64,000 nt of DNA from contig NZ_JAKZAL010000013.1 in NCBI RefSeq assembly GCF_022538115.1, positions 1-64,000 of the forward strand, given 5' to 3'. Positions 28,264 through 37,408 of this stretch are shown here, one piece after another. Position 1 is the stretch's first letter. The number at the start of each line of letters is the position of its first letter. The stretch comes from Cognataquiflexum rubidum (GTDB taxonomy: Bacteria > Bacteroidota > Bacteroidia > Cytophagales > Cyclobacteriaceae). The position numbers and the translations under genes were made by a program. The notes below the pieces were generated by a model that was not told the origin of the DNA, made no database searches, and was given only the letters and a program-made list of their open reading frames with translations.

Positions 28264-28581
28264 CATGGATTCATGGTCCGAGTGTCTGATGGCATTACTC
28301 TTTCCTACTTCCACCAAGATTTCTCTCTACGCTCGAAATGACAATGACATGTATTTTCCGCCTTTGACCCAAATTTATTTTTCACCCTCATTTCATTTTC
28401 ATTTGCGTCTCAGCGTCTTTGCGAGATTCAATCTCCCCACTTTTTGCCCGTGAGCGAACAAAATGAAGGGTGGACGGACAAATAAATTATCGAAAAATGG
28501 CCAAAATTGGATGATATGGCTTCTTTTTCAATTGGCACAATCTGTGAAATTATTCTCGAAACCAATTATTATTTAACTATC

Positions 28582-29274
28582 ATGAAAACTACCAAATCTA
28601 TTTTACTCGCTTTTTGCTTTTTCTTTGTTGCCGTATCAGTTTTGGCGCAATCAACCGAAACACGTACTCCGGGTAACTTTTCAAAAATACAATCCGGAGG
28701 CAGTTGGGATGTGATCATCCAGACCGGAAACAGGGACGAAGTGAGGTTGGAATCCACCAATGTTTCCCTCGACAAAGTCATCACAGAGGTCGATAACAAT
28801 ACCTTGAAAATTTCCTTGGAAAAAGGCAATTACCGCAGTCTCGGTTTGACTGTTTATGTGACGGTAAGAGAACTAGAAGGCATCAAAAGCACTGGTTCGG
28901 GAAGTATCAAAGTGCAGTCAGACATCACTACCGGTTCCCTTTCTCTAGGAAATACGGGATCAGGGAACATTACCCTGAAGAACGTCAATGCCGATAACCT
29001 TTCTGTTGGCATGACAGGCTCAGGATTTATTGCAGTCGCGGCGGGGACTGTGGGCACGTTTTCTTTGTCTCAGACAGGTTCAGGGGATTTTAGAGGAGAG
29101 GAAATGTACGCAGAAAATGCAACCATCAATAAAACCGGTTCCGGCCAATCCCAAATTGGAGAAGTTGAGAGTTTGAATGTCAAATCTACAGGTTCGGGCA
29201 ATGTCTATTATTCAGGAAATCCCGGAAGTACCAATATTTCTTCCACAGGTTCTTCCAAAGTGATTAGGAGGTAA
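28582..29274 (+). CDS. GIN-domain (DUF2807) exported protein
   Basis: A 230-residue secreted protein. I chose the ATG at 28582 because it starts a clean signal peptide (KTTKSILLAFCFFFVAVSVLAQ); the frame stays open to 28507. The mature part is a right-handed beta-solenoid of the DUF2807/GIN type. Seven T-G-S-G turns (STGSGSI, NTGSGNI, MTGSGFI, QTGSGDF, KTGSGQS, STGSGNV, STGSS) are spaced 20-24 residues apart. Such proteins are often called putative auto-transporter adhesins, with no proven role. It stands alone, ended by a strong terminator 144 bp downstream. Confidence 0.9.
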   Translation: MKTTKSILLAFCFFFVAVSVLAQSTETRTPGNFSKIQSGGSWDVIIQTGNRDEVRLESTNVSLDKVITEVDNNTLKISLEKGNYRSLGLTVYVTVRELEGIKSTGSGSIKVQSDITTGSLSLGNTGSGNITLKNVNADNLSVGMTGSGFIAVAAGTVGTFSLSQTGSGDFRGEEMYAENATINKTGSGQSQIGEVESLNVKSTGSGNVYYSGNPGSTNISSTGSSKVIRR

Positions 29275-29417
29275 GGGGGCAGTTGATATTGTTCAGTTTG
29301 CAGTTTATTTGAAAAATTAGTTTTGTAGTAATAAGTTAAATTCCATGACACTAAGGATATGGAAAAAAAGATAGAATCTCTCAAAAATACTCTACTCCCA
29401 AACCCATAAACCACCAT

Positions 29418-29451
29418 GTTGGTAAAGGACTTCTTTACCAACATTTTTTTT
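29418..29451 (+). terminator. Rho-independent terminator
   Basis: A perfect 10-bp stem (GTTGGTAAAG / CTTTACCAAC, 5-nt loop) followed by eight T. It ends the GIN-protein transcript before the permease cluster. Confidence 0.85.
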
Positions 29452-29550
29452 ACAGAATTTAAGTATCCAATTATTCGACAGCCGCGAAGACAATTAGAAC
29501 TTAGATTCTTCGCTACCCTCAGAATGACGGATTCCATCGACTTGACAACA

Positions 29551-29655
29551 ATTAGAACAATTACAACAACTAGAACCAAGTATCGAGTACCGAGTACCGA
29601 GCCCCGCACATAACAATTAACCAATAACCAAATAACCAACAACCATCCCCCAACC
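29551..29655 (+). repeat. G-poor ACAAC/ACCAAG leader before permease 1
   Basis: A low-complexity tract of (ACAAC)-like words, then GTACCGA repeats, then an ATAACCA-rich run, directly preceding the ATG. It is nearly free of G for the last 50 nt. The same kind of leader precedes permeases 2-5. Confidence 0.65.
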
Positions 29656-32082
29656 ATGGTCAGCAACTACTTCAAAATCGTCCTTAGAAACACCAAGAAG
29701 CATCCGCTTTATGTGTTGATCAATATTTTTGGATTGGCAATTGGAATGGCAGTCAGTATTTTGATACTTCTTTTTGTGCAGCATGAGCTGAGTTATGACC
29801 GATACCATGATAAGGCCGACCGTATTGTCAGGGTGTCTCGGGCTTGGTACAATCAAGATGGGGAAGTCAGCCTGCATCTTGGACATGCCGCACCCCCTTT
29901 TGGGCCATTGATCAAATCTGATTTTGGAGATGATGTAGAAAATGTCGTCCGCTTTTTTAATTTCAATCCTCTGATCAAATACAAACAGGAAGCATTTGTC
30001 GAGGAGCGATTTTTCTTTGCTGACCCCGAAGTATTTGATGTTTTCTCTTGGCAATTGTTGGAAGGAAATGCAAAAGACCTTGGGGAATTCAGTGATGCGA
30101 TCTTTCTCACCGAATCCATGGCCAAGAAGTATTTTGGCAATGAAAATCCAATCGGCAAGTTTTTGGAACTGGAATTGGTAGGTCAAAAATCTCCCTTTCA
30201 GGTCAGAGGTCTGATGGCGGATACTCCGGACAATTCACACTTTCAGGTGGACTTTCTTGCTAGCATGAGGCCGGTGAATGATTTCTATGGAGGTGAAGAG
30301 CAGATGATGCAAAACTTCGGTTCCAATAACTTCTCCACTTACCTTTTGCTTTCAGAAGGAGTCGATATTGAGGAATTTGAAGCAAAATTGCCGGGATTGA
30401 TCGACCGGCATATGGGTGAAAACCAAGCGGGAGTGGCAGCTTCCAAAGGAACAAGACTACAGCTTTGGCCTATCACCGACATCCACCTTCATTCCAACCT
30501 GGATTCGGAGATCGAGCCTAACGGCAACATTGATTATGTGTATACCTACCTTGCTGTGGCACTTTTTATCCTGTTGATAGCCTGTATCAATTTCATGAAC
30601 CTTTCTACAGCGCGGTCCTCTTTGAGGTCGATGGAAGTAGGATTAAGGAAAGTCATGGGTGCTGACAGGTCGGGATTGGTGAAGCAGTTTATGGGAGAGT
30701 CATTCATCATGGCGCTCATTGCCTTGTTCTTTGCGGTTGTCTTGGTTTATATTTTCCTTCCTGTTTTTGCTGATTTTACGGATAAAAAGTTGAGTCTTAA
30801 CCTCATCCAGCATCCCGAATATCTGATAGGATTATTGGGTTTGGCAATATTGGTGGGTTTGATTTCAGGGAGTTATCCGGCCTTATTTCTATCGGGTTTT
30901 TACCCTTCGAGGGTTCTAAAAGGTGTATTCAAGGCAGGTTCTGGACATAAGCAGTTCCGGTCAGTCTTGGTGACAGGACAATTTGCGATTTCAGTAATGT
31001 TGATCGTTGCGGTTTTGGTGGTGATCAACCAACTGGATTTTATGCAGTCCAAGGACTTGGGTTTCAAAAAAGAGGATCTTGTCGTCCTTCCGGCCAGTCA
31101 GTCGATCACCCAAAATTATCTTATTGTCAAAGACAGGCTTGAAAATCATCCCGGCATCCAAGAAATAAGCATTTCAAGCAGGGTTCCGTCAGGTCGCTTG
31201 CTCGATTCTCAGGGAGCTTCAGCCGAGGTCAATGGAGAGTTGAGCCAAGTCAATATCAGGATTGCAGACATCCACGTAGCCCACAATTTTGTCCAAACAT
31301 ATGGCATACCGATCGTTGCGGGTCGAAACTTTGATTTTTTGCAGGCGACGGATTCGACAGAAGGATTTGTGCTCAATGAAGCCGCCGTCAGGGCCATTGG
31401 TTGGGCGAGCGCCGAAGAAGCGGTTGGCAAGCAGTTTAATTATGGCGGGAGAAACGGCTATGTAACCGGTGTGATGAAAGATTTTCACTTCGAATCGCTG
31501 CATCAGCCCATTGTGCCCATTGTCTTTATGATTTCTGTAGACAGGAGCAATCTGGTAAGTATCAAAATCGATGCAGACAAAAAAGAAGAAACCATGGCTT
31601 ATCTGCGTGAAGAATGGCAGCAATTGAGGCCTGATTATCCATTTGATCCGCAGTTTGTTGATGAGGGATTCAACAGGCAATATGAGGCCGAAAATATTGT
31701 GAAGACCATATTCACCTTTTTTGCCGGGCTTGCCGTGCTGATTTCCATTTTGGGATTGTTGGGTTTGACGACTTTTGAGACCGAACAAAGGACCAGGGAA
31801 ATCGGAATCCGGAAAGTGATGGGGGCAGAGACATTCAACATTGTGACTTTGCTTGGAAAAGATTTCATGAAACTGGTACTCTTCGGATTTCTGATTGCAG
31901 TACCGATTTCTTGGTATGGCATGTCGCAATGGTTGGAGGACTTCGCTTTCAGGATAGGCATTTCTTGGCAGATATTCCTCGTGGCGGGATTGGTGGCTGG
32001 TTTGATTGCAGCGGTAACGGTTTCGGGCCAAGCCATCAAGGCAGCCTTGGCCAATCCGGTCAAATCGATCAAGAATGAATAG
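29656..32082 (+). CDS. FtsX/MacB-type ABC permease 1
   Basis: An 808-residue inner-membrane permease. Order: one N-terminal membrane helix (about 20-42, GLAIGMAVSILILLFVQHEL), a MacB_PCD periplasmic domain (45-285), an FtsX three-helix block (about 290-420) with INFMNLSTARS and MEVGLRKVMG, a fourth-type helix at 435, a second periplasmic domain, and a second FtsX block (685-800) with EIGIRKVMGAE. This duplicated layout is typical of Bacteroidota MacB-like permeases. It has no ATPase domain; the ATPase at 52593 is the nearest candidate partner. Substrate unknown; such permeases use mechanotransmission rather than classic transport. Confidence 0.93.
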   Translation: MVSNYFKIVLRNTKKHPLYVLINIFGLAIGMAVSILILLFVQHELSYDRYHDKADRIVRVSRAWYNQDGEVSLHLGHAAPPFGPLIKSDFGDDVENVVRFFNFNPLIKYKQEAFVEERFFFADPEVFDVFSWQLLEGNAKDLGEFSDAIFLTESMAKKYFGNENPIGKFLELELVGQKSPFQVRGLMADTPDNSHFQVDFLASMRPVNDFYGGEEQMMQNFGSNNFSTYLLLSEGVDIEEFEAKLPGLIDRHMGENQAGVAASKGTRLQLWPITDIHLHSNLDSEIEPNGNIDYVYTYLAVALFILLIACINFMNLSTARSSLRSMEVGLRKVMGADRSGLVKQFMGESFIMALIALFFAVVLVYIFLPVFADFTDKKLSLNLIQHPEYLIGLLGLAILVGLISGSYPALFLSGFYPSRVLKGVFKAGSGHKQFRSVLVTGQFAISVMLIVAVLVVINQLDFMQSKDLGFKKEDLVVLPASQSITQNYLIVKDRLENHPGIQEISISSRVPSGRLLDSQGASAEVNGELSQVNIRIADIHVAHNFVQTYGIPIVAGRNFDFLQATDSTEGFVLNEAAVRAIGWASAEEAVGKQFNYGGRNGYVTGVMKDFHFESLHQPIVPIVFMISVDRSNLVSIKIDADKKEETMAYLREEWQQLRPDYPFDPQFVDEGFNRQYEAENIVKTIFTFFAGLAVLISILGLLGLTTFETEQRTREIGIRKVMGAETFNIVTLLGKDFMKLVLFGFLIAVPISWYGMSQWLEDFAFRIGISWQIFLVAGLVAGLIAAVTVSGQAIKAALANPVKSIKNE

Positions 32083-32111
32083 AAAAAAAACTTTTGAACT
32101 TAAACTATATC

Positions 32112-32144
32112 AATCCACCGGAATATCAACCGGTGGATTTTTTT
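32112..32144 (+). terminator. Rho-independent terminator
   Basis: A perfect 10-bp stem (AATCCACCGG / CCGGTGGATT, 8-nt loop) followed by a T run, 30 bp after permease 1. Confidence 0.88.
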
Positions 32145-32360
32145 ATTTCAGATTTATATATGATTGATCAATAGCGAATAATGGAATGACAGGAAATTAA
32201 CAGGTAGCTTCTTTTCATTTAAAGGCAAACAATTTTTTCCATAATCCTTTTCACAGCCTAAAGACATATAGTTGACTGATTTTTATCATCATTTGAGAGG
32301 TGAGGTTTTACTAAATTTAGTCCTGTCAATGAATTGAATAGACCTAGATTTTATTTAGCC

Positions 32361-33125
32361 ATGAAAAAGTTTACCATTTTCCTAACTGCCCTGCTGATTT
32401 CCTCAATTTCAGCCTATTCCCAAGAACCTACCGGTAAAACTTGGAATTTTAAAGTAGAACCTTATCTCATGGCGCCTTTTATGAAAGGTCCGGTGGGTAT
32501 AGCCAATCTTCCCAATGTGGAATTGGATGCGAGTGCAGCAGATATATTTGGAAATTTGAAGGGAGCATTCATGCTGTACACAGAGGCCAATAATGGTCAA
32601 TGGGCCATAGCCGCAGATTTTGTTTACATGAAACTTCAGCAGGATATACAGCCTGGGAATTTGGTGACGGGAGGTGAGGTCACTTTTAATGAAACCATTT
32701 TTGCTTTGGAAGGATATTACAGATTCCTGCCTTGGCTGGAAGCCGGTCTAGGTGGCAGGGTGGTCAGTATGGGTGGGGACATGACGGTCACACGTACTGA
32801 ACTTGGTCCAAATGATGACCCCATCACCTCCCAGGCTAGTATTAAGAAATCATGGTTTGATCCGGTCCTATTGGTCAGAGCGACCCTTCCGGATTCTGAC
32901 AAATGGATAGGGGAGTTTAAGGCGGACTTTGGAGGCTTTGGGATTGGGTCTGATATGACATATCAGTTGCAGGCGTATGGTGGATACCGGTTTTCAAGGC
33001 TTTTCCAGGCTTCAGTTGGTTACCGTATTTTAGGTATAGATTATGAAAGTGGAACAGGCACTGACAGGTTTCTTTACAATGTCACCACCTCCGGTCCTGT
33101 GTTAAGGTTAGGGTTTAATTTTTAA
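32361..33125 (+). CDS. Outer-membrane beta-barrel protein
   Basis: A 254-residue exported barrel-like protein. I chose the ATG at 32361, which starts the signal peptide (KKFTIFLTALLISSISAYSQ); a frame from 32334 adds nine unlikely residues. The mature part has amphipathic strands, among them WNFKVEPYLMAPFMKG, WAIAADFVYMKL and LQAYGGYRFSRLFQASVGYR, and ends in LRLGFNF with a terminal Phe, a barrel-insertion signature. It resembles the MipA/OmpW-like or uncharacterised porin folds but no precise family is recognised. Followed after 60 bp by the DUF2490-like gene. Confidence 0.75.
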   Translation: MKKFTIFLTALLISSISAYSQEPTGKTWNFKVEPYLMAPFMKGPVGIANLPNVELDASAADIFGNLKGAFMLYTEANNGQWAIAADFVYMKLQQDIQPGNLVTGGEVTFNETIFALEGYYRFLPWLEAGLGGRVVSMGGDMTVTRTELGPNDDPITSQASIKKSWFDPVLLVRATLPDSDKWIGEFKADFGGFGIGSDMTYQLQAYGGYRFSRLFQASVGYRILGIDYESGTGTDRFLYNVTTSGPVLRLGFNF

Positions 33126-33185
33126 CCTGATAATTAGTCGGCTTTTTTTCGGATATTAAAGGTTCAAATTTCACCGTCTTACCCG

Positions 33186-33935
33186 ATGAAAAAGAATAGT
33201 TTGATACTGCTCTTTATACTGCTAATGCAATTGACTGCCCATGCCCAAAATCAGGAAACTACAAAAGAGTTTTGGCCTGAGATCGACATTTGGCTGAGGC
33301 TTGCAAAAAACTGGAGGTTTTCAATTTTTATTCCAGTTTCAAAAAACATTGAAACTGCGTACAGGGAAGGCAATATTGTTTATCAGGCAGACTTTGCATT
33401 TGGTAATACCAAACGTCCTATTATTCAAAGGATGTTGGACGAAAACAGGATGTTGGCCATGAAATCCATGTTGATAAGGGGAGGTTACCTTACTGCCAGA
33501 AGTCTGGGGGATAAAGGAGAAACTTACAGCGAAAACATGGTTTTTTCGGAATTTCATCTGAGAACCCCAATAAAGGGCAATTATCTTTTATCCCACAGGT
33601 TAAGGTCTGAAGCGCGGTGGATAGGAGATGATAATGAGTTGTCGGGAAGGTTTCGCTACAGATTTATGTTCGAGAGGGAATTTGATATCAAATCTGTTTC
33701 AGTCGTTCCATACTTTAATGCAGAGACCTATTATGATAACCGATTTGATACATTCAATAGGTTCAGGTTGATCGGAGGAACTTCCGTATCCTTGTCCCAC
33801 CGATTTGCTGTGGAAGGGAATTTTACTTACCAATATGATTCCAAGTCCACAGTTGCGAAGTTGTATGCGGTAAATTTGATCCTCCATATTTTCTTCGAAA
33901 CAGAGGGCTCAAAAAATAAATCAAAAATCAATTAG
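33186..33935 (+). CDS. DUF2490-like outer-membrane protein
   Basis: A 249-residue exported beta-barrel-like protein. The signal peptide ends at AHAQ (residue 21). The mature part has the DUF2490 pattern: EFWPEIDIWLRLAKNWRF at the start, then SHRLRSEARW, FRYRFMFERE and an IGGTSVSLSHRF strand. Such proteins are predicted outer-membrane barrels of unknown function. It is probably cotranscribed with the preceding barrel gene and is ended by a strong terminator at 34020. Confidence 0.78.
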   Translation: MKKNSLILLFILLMQLTAHAQNQETTKEFWPEIDIWLRLAKNWRFSIFIPVSKNIETAYREGNIVYQADFAFGNTKRPIIQRMLDENRMLAMKSMLIRGGYLTARSLGDKGETYSENMVFSEFHLRTPIKGNYLLSHRLRSEARWIGDDNELSGRFRYRFMFEREFDIKSVSVVPYFNAETYYDNRFDTFNRFRLIGGTSVSLSHRFAVEGNFTYQYDSKSTVAKLYAVNLILHIFFETEGSKNKSKIN

Positions 33936-34019
33936 AAGATCGCTTTCAGATTTCACCTTATCCTAAAACAATTGGCTATAGGATGAATGATTTACCCAAC
34001 TCAAATATCAGGCGCAGGG

Positions 34020-34056
34020 ATCCATCAGAAATCAGCTTCTGATGGATTCTTTTTTT
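34020..34056 (+). terminator. Rho-independent terminator
   Basis: A perfect 11-bp stem (ATCCATCAGAA / TTCTGATGGAT, 6-nt loop) followed by a long T run. It ends the barrel pair. Confidence 0.9.
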
Positions 34057-34106
34057 TTGCTAAAACCAATTCCAAATCTAGACCGGCTTCTTGCATTGCC
34101 CACTGG

Positions 34107-34122
34107 CGGACAAAATTGTTCG
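34107..34122. promoter_or_regulatory. Palindrome CGGACA-N4-TGTTCG, possible operator
   Basis: Arms of 6 bp with one mismatch, inside a ~100-bp region that ends in GGCATGGAAGTGGGA. Related copies lie upstream of permease 6 (47087) and the ABC ATPase (52348). Here it precedes permease 2 by about 420 bp. Confidence 0.4.
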
Positions 34123-34280
34123 GACAGAAATCCAGTAATGATTGAAAAGGCGCCTTTTTTCATCAATAATGCGGTTTTCTTGTGGCATGGAAGTGGGATA
34201 ATGTGAAATGATGAATTTGGTATGAACGTCACTCTGAACGTAGTGAAGAGTCTCAATTGTAAAGAGATTCTTGGCTACAC

Positions 34281-34440
34281 TACCAATGACGTGAATCTCT
34301 TGGTCGTCACCCTGAGTGAAGCGAAGGGTCTCTTTTTTCTGAGATCTTTCATCCTCGTACCTCGGATTCAAGATGACGCAAGACCAACCGTCATTCCTTT
34401 TCTGAACATTTTCTAAATGTTAAAGACTCAGAATGACGGA
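34281..34440 (+). repeat. Dispersed 160-bp element, copy 1
   Basis: A non-coding element starting TACCAATGACGTGAATCTC and ending ACTCAGAATGACGGA. It contains the REP-like word CCTGAGTGAAGCGAAGGG and an internal AACATT...AATGTT hairpin. Copies 2 (inverted) and 3 (direct) are at 40022 and 45627 with about 95% identity by eye. The 605-bp gap around it holds no gene. Confidence 0.85.
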
Positions 34441-34540
34441 TACCGATAACTTGACAACCTGACAACAATGACAACTCGATAACAATTATAACAACTACAA
34501 CCAATATAACGCTTATAACCACTACAACCACTATTCTCCC
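34441..34540 (+). repeat. G-poor ACAAC leader before permease 2
   Basis: Repeats of ACAACTA, ATAACAATT and ACCACT words run up to the ATG, with only a few G residues, all in the first third. Same class as the leaders before permeases 1, 3, 4 and 5. Confidence 0.65.
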
Positions 34541-36997
34541 ATGTTCAAAAACATCTTCAAAACCGCAATTAGGAGTTTTTGGAAAACAAAAACCATTTCT
34601 CTTATCAATGTACTCGGCCTTTCCCTGGGTATAGCGATCTGTATCATCATTTCCCTGTTTTTGTTCAATGAACTGAGTTATGACAAGCACCATGCTAATG
34701 CTGAGAGAATTTATAGGGTAAAGTCCGAGATCATATTCGGCGGAGACAATTTCAATATGATCCAATGCCCTGCACCCATGGCGGAAGCTTTGCCTCTTGA
34801 GGTCCCAGAGGTAGAGGCAGCTGTTCATTTTAGGAGTCAAGGATCTTTTTTGGTCAAAAGAGAAGAAGATAACATCAAGGAAAATGATGTTGTCTATGCC
34901 GGAAAGGACTTTTTCAAAGTTTTTACTGTACCCTTATTGGAAGGCAGTGCTGAAGGTGCTTTGGACGAACCCAATACGATGGCCATCAGTAAAAAAACAG
35001 CGGACAAGTTTTTTCCCAATGAAAGTGCTGTGGGCAAAAGCCTGATTTTGGATAACAAGGAGGATTATAAAATCACTGCTGTCTATGAAGACATGCCGGT
35101 CACCAGCCATTTTCACTTTGACCTGATTTTGGCTGCAGTAGGATTGGAGGAAGCGCAGTCAACTTTTTGGTTGAGTAATAATTTCCCGACTTATTTATTA
35201 CTCCATGAAGGTGCTGATCCTTCAGCTGTTAATGACAAACTCAAGCAATTGATTCACACACATGTAGCTCCGGCACTGAGTCAGGTGATGGGGGATAATT
35301 TTAGTTTGGAGGACTTTGAAGCAACAGGAAACAAAATCGATTATTCGCTACAGCCTTTGCTTGATATCCACCTTCACAGTAACCTCCAAGGTGAGTTTGA
35401 ACCCAATTTCAACATCACCTACATCTATATGTTTGCTGCCATAGCGGTATTTATTCTGTTGATAGCCTGTATCAATTTCATGAACCTATCCACGGCAAGA
35501 TCTTCCAGCCGTGCCAAAGAAGTAGGGGTGAGAAAAGCGCTTGGTTCGGGAAAGAAAGATTTGATGTGGCAGTTTTTGACTGAAACCTTTTTGATGAGTT
35601 TGTTCTCATTTATTGTTGCAATAGCTATTACAAGCCTTTTGCTCCCGTTTTTCAATGAGCTTTCAAACCGCTCTTTGCAGATTCCCTATGCTAATTTTCT
35701 CTTTTATTTGAGTTTGCTGGGAGGAGCGCTTTTTGTGGGGCTTTTGGCAGGCATTTATCCCTCATTTTTCCTTGCTGCCTTTGAGCCGATCAAGGTTTTG
35801 AAAGGCAATCTGTCAGGCAGAAAAGGAAACGGGTCAGTTAGAAGCAGTTTGGTGGTATTTCAGTTTGCAATTTCCATTATTCTAATCATTGCTACAGTCT
35901 CTGTATTCAGCCAACTCAATTATATACAGAAGAAAGAACTCGGCTTCAACAAAGATCAGGTGATTATGGTGGAGGACATCTATGCCCTTGGAGATCAGGC
36001 GCAGTCCTTCAAAGACGAAATCTTACAAAACAATCAGGTAGATGTGGGGACATTCAGCGGTTTTCTGCCTGTTTCCGGTACTTGGAGATCAGACAATCCT
36101 TGGTGGGGTGAAGGAAAGGATCCCAAACAGCAGGAAAACTTGGTGAGTATCCAAAACTGGTCTGTTGATTTTGACTACATCAAAACTTTGGGAATGAAAA
36201 TCATAGAAGGGAGGGATTTTTCCATGGAATTTCCTTCTGACTCCAATGCAGTGATACTAAATCAAACTGCCTTGAAGAACTTCAATCTGGAAGGAAATCC
36301 GATTGGACATCGGATAGCCACTTTTTCCGGAAATCCTACAGATGGATTATCCAATATGGATTTGGAATACAAGACCATTGTGGGGATTGTCGAAAACTTC
36401 CACTTTGAATCCCTCAAAGAAAATATCGGTGCAGTGATGATTTTTCCAAGTAAAAGACCTCAGGGATATTTATCATTCAGGTTCAACGCAGAGAATACGG
36501 AAGATGTCATACAATTGGTGGAGTCCAAATGGAAGGAATTAGCTCCCGGTCAGCCTTTCAATTATTCCTTTTTGGACGACAGATTTGGTGAAATGTATAA
36601 GGCAGAATCCAGGGTAGGAAAGGTTTTCGCTGCTTTCACCATGTTTGCAATTTTTATTGCCTGTCTCGGTTTGTTTGCATTGACTGCATACACAGCAGAG
36701 CATAGGAGAAAGGAAATCGGCATCAGAAAAGCACTTGGAGCCACCGTCGGAGGTATTGTTTTCTTACTTTCCAAAGAGTTTACCAAATTGGTTTTGATCG
36801 CTTTTGTATTTGCTGCGCCTTTGGCTTGGTACGGCATGAGTAAGTGGTTGGAAGATTACCAATTCAGGATAGACCTGGGTTGGGAGATATTTGTGTTTTC
36901 TGCCTTGGGGGTTCTATTTGTTGCCTGGGCAGTGATGGGAGTGCAGTCAATTCGTGCAGCAATGACGAATCCGGTGGACTCTTTGAGAGGGGAGTAA
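34541..36997 (+). CDS. FtsX/MacB-type ABC permease 2
   Basis: An 818-residue permease with the full duplicated MacB_PCD/FtsX layout: N-terminal helix (about 20-42), periplasmic domain, FtsX block near 290-420 (INFMNLSTARSSSRAKEVGV), second periplasmic domain and C-terminal FtsX block near 690-810 (EHRRKEIGIRKALGAT). It ends in NPVDSLRGE, the conserved tail shared by the other five. Closest by eye to permeases 1 and 4. Its stop is followed by the GAGACAAGA-type repeats rather than a terminator. Confidence 0.93.
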   Translation: MFKNIFKTAIRSFWKTKTISLINVLGLSLGIAICIIISLFLFNELSYDKHHANAERIYRVKSEIIFGGDNFNMIQCPAPMAEALPLEVPEVEAAVHFRSQGSFLVKREEDNIKENDVVYAGKDFFKVFTVPLLEGSAEGALDEPNTMAISKKTADKFFPNESAVGKSLILDNKEDYKITAVYEDMPVTSHFHFDLILAAVGLEEAQSTFWLSNNFPTYLLLHEGADPSAVNDKLKQLIHTHVAPALSQVMGDNFSLEDFEATGNKIDYSLQPLLDIHLHSNLQGEFEPNFNITYIYMFAAIAVFILLIACINFMNLSTARSSSRAKEVGVRKALGSGKKDLMWQFLTETFLMSLFSFIVAIAITSLLLPFFNELSNRSLQIPYANFLFYLSLLGGALFVGLLAGIYPSFFLAAFEPIKVLKGNLSGRKGNGSVRSSLVVFQFAISIILIIATVSVFSQLNYIQKKELGFNKDQVIMVEDIYALGDQAQSFKDEILQNNQVDVGTFSGFLPVSGTWRSDNPWWGEGKDPKQQENLVSIQNWSVDFDYIKTLGMKIIEGRDFSMEFPSDSNAVILNQTALKNFNLEGNPIGHRIATFSGNPTDGLSNMDLEYKTIVGIVENFHFESLKENIGAVMIFPSKRPQGYLSFRFNAENTEDVIQLVESKWKELAPGQPFNYSFLDDRFGEMYKAESRVGKVFAAFTMFAIFIACLGLFALTAYTAEHRRKEIGIRKALGATVGGIVFLLSKEFTKLVLIAFVFAAPLAWYGMSKWLEDYQFRIDLGWEIFVFSALGVLFVAWAVMGVQSIRAAMTNPVDSLRGE

Positions 36998-37408
36998 CTC
37001 GCGAGCCGAGAGACAAGAAGTGAGGAAATTCAGAATTATGAATGATGAATTAATAATGATTTCGACAACGCGGTAACAATTACAACCACTAGAACAATTA
37101 CAACAATTAGTACCAAGTACCAAGTATTATGTACCAAGTACCAAGCCAGGAAGACAACCAAATTACAGGATAAATAGTAACCATGACAACCATGAAAACC
37201 GGTAGAAAGAGATTCTTCACCTCCGCATGCTCCGGTTCAGAATGACGGTTCTAACAACAATGATAACAATGACAACGCGAAGCTGAGAACCATTACAACC
37301 ATTACAACCATTATAACAATTACAACCATTATAACAATTACAACCATTATAACAATTACAACCAATACAACCATCATTACAAATACAACCACTAAATCCC
37401 CTTCCCTT
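36998..37408 (+). repeat. Repeat-filled gap and G-free leader before permease 3
   Basis: A 411-bp gap with GAGACAAGAAG words, GTACCAA heptamers (near 37121-37145), a REP-like word near 37203-37245, then a tandem array in which an 18-bp word (ACAACCATTATAACAATT) recurs three times. From 37288 to the ATG at 37409 the coding strand has no G at all. No gene seen. Confidence 0.75.

Noticed and set aside
34078-34416. Short frames inside the 160-bp repeat elements
   Set aside because: The frames follow repeat sequence on both strands, appear in each copy and have no start signals or protein-like composition.
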